From Gonatopus flavifemur (taxonomy: Eukaryota > Arthropoda > Insecta > Hymenoptera > Dryinidae), in NCBI GenBank assembly GCA_018340375.1, contig JAFFJZ010000074.1, positions 62,001 to 126,000 on the forward strand: 64,000 bases of DNA, read 5' to 3'. The number at the start of each line of letters is the position of its first letter. The stretch's first letter is position 1. Positions 22,330-32,911 of the stretch are shown here, one piece after another. The notes beneath the pieces are model-generated. The model worked only from the letters and a program-made list of their open reading frames with translations. It was not told where the DNA came from and did no database searches. Made by a program: the position numbers and the translations under genes.

Positions 22330-23165
22330 TAGTCTAAGCATGTATGCTCTTGGCATTCCCTTCTCGCTAGTTTTGATGGGATCGGCACCTGTCCCTATGG
22401 ACCTTGTCGCCCCCGACCAAAGTGACTACTATATCACTTCTCCACCTCATGGATCCGGAACCTATTACAAGCAACTGGAGGACGTCCGGATTGTCCGCAT
22501 TAGATGGAGAATCGCAACCTATGTAAACGCCAGGGCCCCCCTGCAGCCGAAATCATCCATCCTGAGCCAACTGGAAAAGGTTGTGAGCCAGTGTAATCAA
22601 AGACTTGACTTCGAGTGTGGATTCAGGCCCGCCGCAGACCATCTATGTCATCGCCTAAATTACTCGGAACATTCGGAGGCCCAACCGGTTAACCTCGTTG
22701 ATCTCATGGAAAAATTCGGAATGGATCTGAAACCTAGCCATGAGGAAAGAAATTCCTATCGACGAGGAGCACCGTTTGCCTCGATAGAAGAAATATCTAG
22801 GACGCTCTTCAGGACCTTGACCCACCAGGATGCCCAGCTTTTCTTCCAGGAAATCGATTAATTGCACGAAGAGCAACAGAGGGTAGCCAACATTCTGGGA
22901 AAGTAGGCTATCATCACCCAGTCGAAACTCCGAAATGCACATGGACGAGTTGATGACGATTTCCAAAGTGCATGTGATGGTGATGGAGGGAAGGTTGCTC
23001 TCCATCATCGGAGTGCCCCTGTTGGATCACCAGGAGTTCGATCTGTATAAATTACGCCCGTTCCCTGTAGTCCAGGAATCTGCCGATGGGGGGAACAAGC
23101 TGACCTTTATCCCCCCCCCCCAACCAGAGATCTCGCCACCTCTGGGGATCATTTCCGGTCTAGTC
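22330..23165 (+). pseudogene. env: Envelope (F-like) gene remnant
   Basis: The frame directly follows integrase. A short hydrophobic N-terminus (LGIPFSLVLMGSAPVPMD) may be a signal peptide. It is followed by GSGTYYKQLEDVRIVRIRW, the conserved opening of errantivirus/baculovirus F-type envelopes, and a cysteine-containing ectodomain. A basic site (RRGAPF) near 22,765 precedes a fusion-peptide-like helix. A TAA at 22,858-22,860 interrupts the following coiled region, and the rest continues in shifted frames to PLLDHQEFDLYKLRPFPV, a typical late block. The transmembrane tail is missing at the BEL junction. The assignment rests on motif order. Confidence 0.7.
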
Positions 23166-24063
23166 TGAGCATACTCGAATCCTTTCACATTCCTAGATGG
23201 GTATCATATCAAAACTCTTTAATGAACGCAGAACTTAATGGCTCCTCAGATGCCTAAGAACGAGCATATTCCGCGGCTGTTTACCTACGTGTGACTGATT
23301 CAGAACATAAAATTTCCGTGAACATATTGATCGCCAAAACTAGAGTCACCCCAGTCGAAACTCAGAGTGAGCTGAGGCTAGAATTATGTGGTGCAGTGCT
23401 TTGAACTGGACTTTTAGAGACAGTGAGACTAGGCTTGGGATTTGAACGTTTGGCGTTTCACGCTTGGACAGACTCCCAGATTGTTTTGGCCTGGATTCAG
23501 GGCCACGCTTCCAAATGGAATTTCAACGTTGCACATCGTGTGGCTGAAATACAATCCTCTCTTCCGGCTCAGTATTGGAGATACGTAGAAACCAAATCAA
23601 ACCCCGCGGATTTGGCAACGAGGGGAGTTACCCCTCAGGACTTGATGGATGCGGAAACTTGGTGGTTTGGGCCAAGTTGGTTGAGGTAGGTCAACCACTT
23701 TTGGTCAGCAGCTCCAAACGACCGACAACTTCATTCAACCTTGGAATTGAGATACAAAACCACTGTGCACGTAACTCTAAAACACCAACCAGATCCATTG
23801 TTAACAAGATACTCCAGCATTTCCCGATTGATTACAATAATCGCATTTCTTTTCAGATTTTGGACGAACTTACAGCACCCTGAGGAAAAGATGACTGGCT
23901 TTATTACCGCACAAGAAGGAATCCGCAGCTTGAAGGCAGCAGTGATCCTATCACAAGTTTACTCCTTCCAAGACGAGATACTTCGTCTCCAGAGAGGCAG
24001 AGCATTGCCAAAGCAATCCCGTTCACTCCCCTTGAGGCCATTCATTGACGACAGTAGTATGTA
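23165..24063 (+). pseudogene. pol: BEL/Pao retrotransposon pol fragment
   Basis: The fragment starts with LESFHIPRWVS and AELNGSSDA, where the RNase H-like domain of Pao pol proteins begins. It continues with YSAAVYLRVTDSE, LIAKTRVTPVETQSELRLE and AWTDSQIVLAWIQGH, then NPADLATRGVTPQDLM and WWFGPSWLR. After a frame change at about 23,690 the integrase-proximal region is readable (LTRYSSISRLITIIAFLFRF, LRLQRGRALPKQSRSLPLRP). It stops at FIDDSS, exactly at the foldback hairpin. Two in-frame stops lie near 23,257 and 23,402. RT and integrase proper are absent, so it is a fragment of about 0.9 kb. Confidence 0.85.
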
Positions 24064-24197
24064 ACAGTTGTGGATACCCCCCTTTTTCATCCCCAACACT
24101 TTCCCCCACCCTGCCTACCGACTTCTACCCACTGACCTCGGTAGGCAGGGTAGGGGGAAAGTGGTGGGGATGGAAGTGATAGGGTATCCATGACTGT
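24064..24197. repeat. Foldback hairpin, ~55-bp stem
   Basis: The left arm from 24,064 (ACAGTTGTGGATACC ...) pairs with the right arm ending at 24,197 (... GGTATCCATGACTGT). Most of about 55 positions match, including a long run around CACCCTGCCTACCG against CGGTAGGCAGGGT, with a loop of roughly 15 bases. It sits at the broken end of the BEL fragment and next to the Polinton. It could be a foldback MITE or an end structure. Confidence 0.8.
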
Positions 24198-24691
24198 CAC
24201 TACGTCTAACTTCCAACATGCTTACTCCATATCAAGAGGATATCAGAATGATTTCAAGGAGTAAGGAATTTCAAGATCGTTTGGAGTTCATATATTTTTT
24301 TTTCAGTTTCTTTTCTCTCTTTTTTCTTTATTATCATTGCGCTTGATCATGCACATTGAATGCGCTCACACATGATATGAGTTTACAGTATTGATAATCA
24401 AGAAAATAACGATTAAAAATTCCATGAAACCACCAACCTTCAAAAAAGGAAAGAAATTCGTTGTACATCGGTCTTGATTGATACATTGTTTTTTTCTCAT
24501 ACAGGATATCGGTTTACATTATTGATAATATTTCTTCTCATCCATTATTAGGGGTACGAAATTTCAATACTTTTCAAATTTACAATTTAATTTCAGTATC
24601 TGAATGACATTCGTTGAAATAATGGAAAATTCATAACAAAACTTACAAAAAATTACATAGAAAATTCAGGAGTGTGCATTTACATACTACT

Positions 24692-27600
24692 TCACTCAGA
24701 AATCCAACCCACATCTCGTTTCATCACGGTGTGGCGGATCTGTGGTTCTTTCTCTTCTCTTGTGCTTACGTATCCGTGAGGAAGAGAACCATATTCACCT
24801 TCTCGTCTTCTTTCGACAAGAACAGGTTTGCATGTATTCACTTCCTTACGGGTCATTTCATCGTGGTATTCTGTTCGTGTAATTGCTTCATACTCCAAAA
24901 CGATGGACTGCTGATCAGGATCTGTTAGTAGAGCTCTGATGAATGATAATTTACAAGACCTGAATTCGCAAAGTTCAAGTTGATGCCTTTCATCTTGCAA
25001 ACTTCAACTTCCCCGAGATCTTGCCCCCCAGCATCACGCTTCTGGACTATAAAAGCGTAACATTTGGGCCCTCCCGAAACGAAAGAGCTTATGTAGCTTT
25101 TGCAAACATAAGTTCCTAATTCGTTCGTCAACTCACCTAAAAACTGTCCTACAGGTGAATCATATTCATCATTACGACTCACATATATGCAAGAATCCGT
25201 ATCATAATGAAGAATACGGTGACCAAGGCGTTCGAGGTAATCGTATAAATGTAATCCCGCTTGTGCTGTAGTGTGAGCAGCAATCACTACGTTTGTATGA
25301 GATGATTGAATAACTGTTTCTACTTCATTCTTGTAATTGACATACATGATCTGATTATTAACTGGTAGGATTCCGGTTACCTCGATTTCGTGATTGGTTA
25401 ACAATTCTATTAGTTCTTGGTGAGTTGATACAACTTTCGTCTCAGTAAGGTTGTCCCGCTGACCAAATTTCCCCCAAAATGAATTCGGACATAATTTGGC
25501 GAGCGATCTCATACCCTGATTTTTACGAATATTATTCAGGTCCAGGTGGATATCTTGTTTCGTTACATCATCTACACACTCTTTCGGCCAACCGCTGGCT
25601 TCTTGCTCGATTTTCAAGAACTTATTAATGTATGCGGCAAAGAGGCCACCTTGTCTGGTGTTCGAATCATATTTGATGATGGAATATTGCCAAATTCCCA
25701 AAATTTTCAGGATTTGAGAACCACGGGATACGGCTTTTTCTAACTCATCTGAAACCCATGTTCCTGTGAACATGCGTTCATCTGGAGTACGAATACAATT
25801 CTTTGAACTCATCAGGTGACAGCATGTATAACATGAGGGAAACATCATTCTTCCGTGCATATGTATAGGTAAAACAGGGTGAAACAAATCTGTGGGTGCT
25901 AACACAGTGCACAGTATAAGCCCTTCAACGAGATCGAGGTTCTTATCAGCACCTGTTAGTACATGACATTCATCTTCTCCGATGTATACCTTTGGATGTC
26001 CAACAGGAAATTCTCCAACTTTGCACACGTAAGGGTGAAGAGAGCAAACGTCAACATAACGTATCTCTTTCCCCTCTCGTACATCGTACAAAGTTGCATA
26101 TGTTCCCGTTCTACCACCAAAGGAAGCGTCACGAGGATCGAGCGGTGAGTGATTGAGTAGTTTATTATTCTTCAGGAAAGTTTTTGCTCCACTATTTGAC
26201 TGCGAAAATTCAGCGAATTCACATTCCCATATCTCTGTTAGAACATAGCCGAAAGATTTTATTCTGCCACTGGTGTTCATTGTCTTGTCGTATCTACTTC
26301 CCATCGATAAACCACCATCACTCGACGGCCGATCTCGATCCACAGTCAAACATCGTGGACAATCGTGCCAATAACACCCATGGAATTGAAATACATATTT
26401 TAAACGCATTTCCTGATCTTCAAAATAACCATCTACAAGTATGCCTTCCGGTATACGGTACTCACGATCGCGAGCAGCGGATTGAATGTGACAACCACGT
26501 GTGTGTTCAATCCATGACGACCATTCACAAGCTTTCCGAGAAAAATTTTGTGCACATCTATACTCGTTCTTAGGAATAATTCCAATGTCCTCTTCTTTCA
26601 AGTAATTTTCTCTGAAAACCTTAGAACAAGCTGGAGCGATTGTGATGCTTTCTGTAAACGGACAAACATTACCGCAATCCAAAAAAATTCTTCGCAAAAC
26701 AATGCATGCTTCACGTAGAATTTCTACATCTTTCAGACAGTAGTTGATTATTTCTTTTCGAAAACCAAAAATGTAATCGGCATTCGTCTTTTTTTCATGA
26801 TACCATACCGAAAACTCTCCACGCTCATTTGTTTTCAAGGTGTCAGGCATGTGAAATTCGATAGATGATAATGATCCAGGGTAATTTTGATTTTCTGGAG
26901 TATTGGGAAGGTGGGGAAATATCTCTCTTCCGGAACAACCAGGTAGATCGAGGCTTTTGGAAGGTTATTCAAGGCCATGGGAAGGAAATTGAGACCATCT
27001 ATAAAAACAATGTGACCCAATTTCATTTGCAGGATTTCAGTCCCATTGAGTATTGACTGAGGATGTAAATCGCGTTTCTGCTCCACCAAAGATTTGAGTA
27101 TAAATTGAGCGTCGTAGCCTTTAGCATTATGTGCTATACATACGATTTTCGAAAAAATTCGTTTTTGTTGAAAAATCAATTCGATAAACTGTTGAATAGG
27201 ATTTAAACCAAAAACATATTCACGCATGCCGCAATAATCACATTTTATCATGATATTGGGTTCATTGATACAATATGTGAAAATTTTTTGTACCGCACAA
27301 TGACTAGGTCAATGCTAAATGCCCACCCACATACGTGTTTGCGATCTTGTGGTATTGAAATTAAACATTTACCACAATTCTTCAATGACGTGCATACACT
27401 CGATTCTGAATTTGCGAACGTGTTGGATGCTTTTTTTTGTGTGGATTGTAACAAGTAATACCGTAGAAATATCGATTACAATCTCTACAGAACATTTGAT
27501 TCGATGCAGTATCGCATGGAGGACTGTGTTTACATCGTGGACATTGTTTAGTACATTGATGTCTGATACCCCTCCGCACATAGACATCTGCTGCTACAAG

Positions 27601-28275
27601 GGAGCGTGGTGAACACAATTTATCATTGTCATTACGGATAGTTAAAATCGATCTCTTTGATGCAGTCTCAGAATTTGAAGATTTTCTACTACAACCTACA
27701 GGAGTACCACTAACAATACAAGAATTTATGACACAAGATTCATCTATATTGGAACTACGGGAACTTTGAGCAATACTTCTCTCAAGTTCCCACAGATTTT
27801 CAAGAAAGGAATCACGAACTGGTCGAAAAGATTGCCAGACTACACCGTGTTCGAATCTATTCGCAGAAAAAGTCAATCCGATATAATCATGACTTTGACA
27901 TGAACTGGTGAGGTATGTATGTATATCACGGAAGGCTGTTTCCAACCAATTCAACGAATTCGTATTTTGAGCTTGAGGGAGATTGAATTTCAGTTCGATT
28001 TCACGGCCATGAGTTTCGAATTTTTTAAAGTATTTTCTATGCTGTGGCATGACCACGAACCTGTGTCCTGGTGGTAGTATTCCATCGTTATTGTTATTCC
28101 TATTATTTTCCCCTTCTACTTGTTCTTCCATTCCTTCCTCTTCTTCCTCTCCTCTCTCTACCGCCTCTTCTCCTTCTCCATGATAATCATCATGATTACC
28201 TTGTTCTCCTTCTTCTTCATTCCCTCCTTCTGGTTTTCCGTGTACTGGATTACAGTCCGTGTCATTATGTTCGTT
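24692..28275 (-). pseudogene. polB: Protein-primed family B DNA polymerase (Polinton)
   Basis: It replicates the element from a protein primer. The N-terminal region has GHRFVVMPQH and REIELKFNLP, then a zinc-like block (CPRCKHSPPCD ... CRDCNRYFYG). The 3'-5' exonuclease shows IAHNAKGYDAQF and EIINYCLKDVEIL. A Vsr-like FQFHGCYWHDCPRC block lies at residues 155-168 of the 641-codon main frame (26,850-24,925). The polymerase motifs are intact there: A, YVDVCSLHP (265-273); B, LCPNSFWGKF (453-462); C, HYDTDS (548-553). Frame changes lie near 27,435 (at a T8 run), 27,290, 26,870 and 24,950, and the C-terminal end ERRREGEYGSLPHGY is in another frame. Conserved catalytic residues with a lost frame imply fairly recent decay. 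Confidence 0.92.
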
Positions 28276-28350
28276 TCATCAATATCGATATACTTTCGAG
28301 GAAATCTGCGACCCCATCCACGTTGATTTCGATATCCTCGCGAAGTTGAA

Positions 28351-29769
28351 GCTACGTTTCAAGCACAAATGAATCATCGAATTTTGATAATCGCTTCAAA
28401 AAAAATGATATTCTTCATGTTGATTGGTTTTCAAGCAAAATCTCTATATTCATGTATCACAAGTTTTTATTAACATTCTCTTTTCCAACATACCTTCACA
28501 AATACAAAGAGGATGATCAAGTAGAATGACATCTTCAATAATCACAGGCTCTTGACGAGAACGCAGGCGTTGATCATGCTTCTCTGCAGGGAAATCATCA
28601 TCATCACTCAAAATATCTTGCGAAGTTGAAACTACTTTTTTTTATGGACAAAGAAATCGTTGAATTATGATGATAACTTTCGGGAAAATCACTATACTCA
28701 TGTATCACAGATTTTTTATTGACATTTTTTCTCTCAACACACCCTCACAAACACAAAGAGGATGATCAAATAGAACAGCATCTTCAATGATCATAGGTTT
28801 TTGACGAGGAAGCAGCTTTTGATGATTCTCCTCCCCCTTCTCCTTCTCCTTTGAAGGGGGATCATCATCATCACTCAGAATAATTTCCTGAATTCCCTTC
28901 GAATCTGATGAAAATACATTCTCCAAATAATATTCACATAATTCATAGTTATGACAACTTCTATCATAAAATTAATATATTACATTCCTGTGGTGATATT
29001 CGTTCATTTGCAGCTTCTCGTGGTATTGAAGCGACAATCTCTTTGACATCATTCGAAGCTGATGAAAAAATTTCATTTTTTATAGATGAATATCGATGAA
29101 AAACAAGAAATGATCATTGTGAATTACCAAACCACAATAATAATACATACTTTTTTGAACTGATAGTCGCTCATATGGAGTTCGTAACTGTGGAGATGGA
29201 TTATCATCCTCGTCGAGTTCCATTAATGATTCTAAAATTTCATAGTATTACACACACTCAGTTCATATATTGATTTCATTTGAGATGTGATTCGAATATA
29301 AACTGATTTGAAATAATGTGTAGAACATGTACGTTTCGGATACAAAATTCATATGAATAATGTGAATATTACAGTTTGTGATATCAGAGCTTCTCTCTAC
29401 CCACTCCCATACTACTTTAAACTCCCATTCAAATCGTGCGAAAAATATGAAAAATAACTCACCAATCGAAGAATAATAGTCTTTCATCAATTTCTTCATG
29501 CTTCCGTCCCAAAAGTTAAGTTTTAAATATAACATCCTTTCAGCAACCATATCACGTAACACATTAGAATCATTGAATAAACCTCTAACATAGAATCTTG
29601 AGAATATAAAGAGTTCACAATGACATATCATTTCTTTGAATAAGTTCAACACAACGTGGTGTGATACATTTTCAAAGGATAAAGAGCGTTCACAATATAC
29701 AATATTGAACAACTTTTTAGCACAATTTACATATTTTGCACATCTTAACACAGTTTCACGTAGAGACAT
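28351..29769 (-). CDS. Chain of small spliced exons upstream of polB
   Basis: Five exons can be read with splice sites. Exon a is 29,769-29,463 (ATG start, donor GTGAGT), b 29,231-29,151 (donor GTATGT), c 29,058-28,984 (weak donor GTAATA), d 28,904-28,743 (donor GTGTGT) and e 28,634-28,494 (donor GTATGT). Exon f starts at 28,351 after an AG. Every junction is phase 1 and the reading frame stays open from a to f. Exon a encodes about 102 residues with several cysteines (LRCAKYVNCAKKLF, MICHCELF). Exons d and e are homologous: each reads ILSDDDD and ends IEDxxLxDHPLCxCEG. The frame of exon f runs on for about 60 codons (RGWGRRFPRKYIDIDE) and ends out of frame with polB. I do not recognise the protein. 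It may be the N-terminus of polB or a separate gene. Confidence 0.6.
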
Positions 29770-30927
29770 TTCGTTTCTTGATTCATGAAAGGAAAGGAGA
29801 GACTAATCAACTTCTTTAATTAGTCGCTTTGTGTAAGCTTGGTCAAATACTATTTTAATAATAACAGTACTGTGAAATTGTCATCCCTTTATAAGGTACC
29901 ATCTTCCACTGATTCAAACATATTCGCATCTCTGTCTTGTTCCTAGTGATTCATTTCTTGAAGACGATGATTTTTGCCGACTTTGGTCTACAAAGTCGGG
30001 GAGGAGACATGAATGTAATCGTAGATGCAGCAAGATGCACGTGCCGACGAGATCAACGCATATTATACACCGTTTAGTGCACGTGAAATCATAAGTATCA
30101 TGTTTCTGTTTCACATATCATTTAATGATTTACTTCAAAATAATTCTGTTCTACACTGTTTCTTGCTTCCATTCCATAACCTTGATTTGAATATCAGATG
30201 AACGGATTCAATTTGGAGGAGAAATCATAGGAATGATGAATGAAAGAGAAAAATGAGGAGTTCAAATGGATCGATGCCTTCTCAAGATTTGCAAATTGAG
30301 GTTTTACCACTCAAGATGACATCAATTCATCAGAAACAAGGAAACTGTGATTATCATACAATTTATTCGGTTACTCATTCATTTATTTACAAAAACCAAT
30401 TATGCCATTCTCTCTTTCCTTTATCACAAACTTATGCGGGAAATGTATTTTACATTGAGTACATGAAAACTTTTCCATGGAAAACATCAAATGAACGGAA
30501 TCAAACACAACATATGAAAAATAACATATAACATATGAGAATAAATGTGATCGCAAACAGTTTGTCTTGAAATTTGTTGAATTTCCGACTCAATAAGCGA
30601 ATTGTCTTTTCCACTTGAAAACTATAGCTTCCGCGATATACGATAGATATATTGATTCTATTTCTGCATATAACAAATCAACATATTCCTCTTGAAACTT
30701 GTCAGATAGCTATGGTTTGATGTTACTCTGAATATGGGAATCGTTGACATGAGCCACTCGATGTACGTCTTCAGTTTGGATGAAATTATTCGGAAGACTC
30801 AATTCAACCTCCTTCTTATATAATTCATAACATTCTTGCACCTCATGAATTATAGTTCACAAAATTACGTATTTCGAAAGAACACAGCTGTGTATATCTT
30901 ATAATTGACTGTAAGTCGGCTGTTGCG
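29770..30927. other. Polinton centre; nothing recognised
   Basis: This lies between the two divergent gene blocks. A GC-poor, stop-rich stretch follows 29,770. One plus-strand frame (30,253-30,531, from ATG 30,253) is open for 92 codons but low in complexity and unrecognised. The divergent arrangement makes this a plausible place for promoters of both blocks, but I see no clear TATA element. Confidence 0.35.
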
Positions 30928-31382
30928 TCATTCACTGGGAATATACGTTTCCTTCTTTTTCAGCGGTGGTTGATTACTTGATCCTGATGATGATGATGAT
31001 GAAAGAGTTCCTATCTTTTCACATGATTCAAAAGAGATAGATCTTACATTGTATGCCGTGGTGAGCAACATTCGGACATTATTTATATCGATCGGACCAG
31101 GACTGATTTTTCCGACAAATCCGAGATATAGCCCTACTTCAGGAAAATGATCTCCCATGTGTGTCCATTATCGCGTTCAAATTCGAGGCCTCGATTCGAA
31201 GAATTGCTTCTCAAGAGGATAACAGGTGTAAGCTTGTCGTCTTCATGTAGCGATATCCCAACACTCACTTTCTTGGTGCCTGACACGTTCAAATTATAAG
31301 TCGTAGACATTAGTAGATTGAAAGGCAATCGTTTGTAAGAAAATTCCTCTCGATGAAGTCGCGACACACTCGTGTTTTCCAT
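30928..31382 (-). pseudogene. Unrecognised Polinton gene, ~150 codons, one frameshift
   Basis: Reading from ATG 31,382, the first frame (MENTSVSRLHREEFSYKRLP, then STTYNLNVSGTKKVSVGISL and NGHTWEI) stops at 31,134. An overlapping frame starting at 31,158 (MGDHFPEVGLYLGFVG, GPIDINNVRMLLTTAYNV) continues to 30,928 and ends in a serine-rich and lysine-rich tail (LSSSSSSGSSN). The two probably form one protein of beta-strand-rich appearance broken by a one- or two-base change around 31,135-31,160. It is minus strand, like polB. I cannot name it; a minor structural protein is possible. Confidence 0.4.
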
Positions 31383-31846
31383 TGTATTCAGATAATATCA
31401 CTTGGAACTATGGTTTGTTGAGAATGAGATCAAACTGTTCTCCTCCAGAAAAAAATTCTCTACATATATAGTGCAGATATGTACAGAAAAAAGTAGGCAG
31501 ACCGAAGTTGGGAATCCCATAAAAAATGAATCTACGATCGAACTGTCATATCAACATTTCAAATGACGTCACCTATTCACACCCAATCATCAGATGGAAA
31601 AATCAAAAATGATGATGGTGATGATCACGAGACAGAAATGTTGCTGAGTAAGTGAAAAGTAATAGCTCAGGTCGCAACAACGATAGACACTATACAAGAA
31701 GATTCATGATAGAAAACCAATAAGGGAATGGGATGTGGAAATCAATGAAAAAAAATCAGAAAATTGTGTTTTTCTATATCATCATAGTGGGGTACATGCA
31801 ACGTATATTTAGGTCCCAACACTTGAAATGTAATTCATTCTACAAC

Positions 31847-32529
31847 ATGGACACCAGGTGGAAACACCCTTGGACAGCTATAATTTGCGGGCCCACAAAC
31901 TGTCGTGAGACACATTTTGTTGGAAGTCTCTTCCGATATATGGATCAAATGAGTGATACACGGTTCGACCGAATACTCTTTCACTATGCGGAATGGCAAC
32001 AGCTCATCAAGAACGTTTCATCGGCCGTAATATCGAGTTTCGAGGTGTTCCTAATCCACATGATTATTCAAACGATCCAGAATGTTCCAAATTGGTAGTA
32101 ATCGATGACCTCATGCGTGAATTTTCTGATAACGCTGTGGTTGATCTATCTACCAAAGGGAGCCATTACAAGAAGCTAAGTGTCATTTGTGTTACACAAA
32201 ACTTCTTTCATCAAGGGCGTGGTCAACGTGATATTTCATTGGATGCTAGTTACACTGTCGTTTTCAAAAACCTTCGTGATCGTGCGCAAATCAATCATCT
32301 TGCTCGACAAATTCGTCCTGATAATACGCGTTCCCTACAAGAAATATATTACGATGCAATATCGCGACCACACGGCTATCTGCTTTTGGATTTGAAACAA
32401 AGCACACCCGATAACTGTCGATTTCGGACATGTATTTTTCCTTGTGATTCTTATAAATACGTTTATGTTCCTTGCGAAGGTTTAAAAGGTCACGACACTC
32501 CCCGCGATATATCAGTAGTTCATTTGTGA
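31847..32529 (+). pseudogene. Polinton packaging ATPase (FtsK/HerA type)
   Basis: It would package DNA into capsids. The start is ATG 31,847 (MDTRWKHPWTAIICGPTNC). The Walker A region reads GPTNCRET where GPTxxGKT is expected, so the essential lysine and the preceding glycine are both replaced (CGT GAG). A frame change near 32,000 follows HYAEWQQ. The second frame carries NIEFRGVPNP, the Walker B KLVVIDDLMREF, and VICVTQNFFHQG with the sensor-like Gln/Asn. It then runs to TPRDISVVHL at 32,529. The downstream gene begins a few bases later. The lost lysine and frameshift make it inactive. Confidence 0.88.
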
Positions 32530-32534
32530 TAGAC

Positions 32535-32894
32535 ATGAATACACATGCTAGAAATCACCGTGAAACTTTCGATAGAAAAATTCCTTCTATTCTAGAACCA
32601 TTATATTTTTTCAATAAACCACAACGCACACCTTTATTACACAAAGCTGATGTTCCTCTATTTCGTGCCGTATGTGAATGTGCCCTCAACATACTTTGCG
32701 GTAATGTTCCATTAGATTCGAATCAAACACGTAAATTACGTTCATATGCGAATCTAATGAGAAAATTAGCGTTCAAAAATATTACCTATCGAAAGAAAAA
32801 ACAGTTGATCGTACAGAAAGGTGGCGGAGCTTCCTTATCTTTGTTATTAGCACCAATTTTAATTACATTGATCTTCCGCCTTATTCGTGACTGA
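32535..32894 (+). CDS. Small basic Polinton protein with hydrophobic end
   Basis: An intact 119-codon frame starts at ATG 32,535 (MNTHARNHRETFDRK), six bases after the ATPase stop. The middle, FRAVCECALNILCGNVPLDS followed by a KLRSYANLMRKLAF helix, is a block I know from many Polinton/adintovirus elements next to the ATPase. The C-terminus is a basic linker, then GGGASLSLLLAPILITLIF, a hydrophobic segment that could enter a membrane. The function is not established to my knowledge. It is one of only two structural-block genes here without a visible break. Confidence 0.65.
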   Translation: MNTHARNHRETFDRKIPSILEPLYFFNKPQRTPLLHKADVPLFRAVCECALNILCGNVPLDSNQTRKLRSYANLMRKLAFKNITYRKKKQLIVQKGGGASLSLLLAPILITLIFRLIRD

Positions 32895-32911
32895 GAAAGT
32901 GTGAAAACAAA

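Larger units (their letters stand above)
13190..23165 (+). mobile_element. Errantivirus-like (gypsy) retroelement, decayed, with env
   Basis: Gag, aspartic protease, reverse transcriptase, RNase H, integrase and an F-like envelope follow one another on the plus strand, the order of insect gypsy/errantiviruses. The copy is broken by several stops and frameshifts and by two LTR-like insertions (15,752-17,340 and about 19,783-21,715). Without the insertions the coding part is about 6.4 kb, a normal length. The 3' end is lost: env runs directly into a BEL/Pao fragment near 23,160 with no recognisable LTR. The 5' LTR was not found either. It is inactive. Confidence 0.85.

Noticed and set aside
22965..23170. 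Separate small gene beginning MHMDELMT
   Set aside because: It is the 3' part of the env remnant in a shifted frame.
25546..26573. Plus-strand frames opposite polB
   Set aside because: They are shadows of the well-supported polymerase gene on the other strand.
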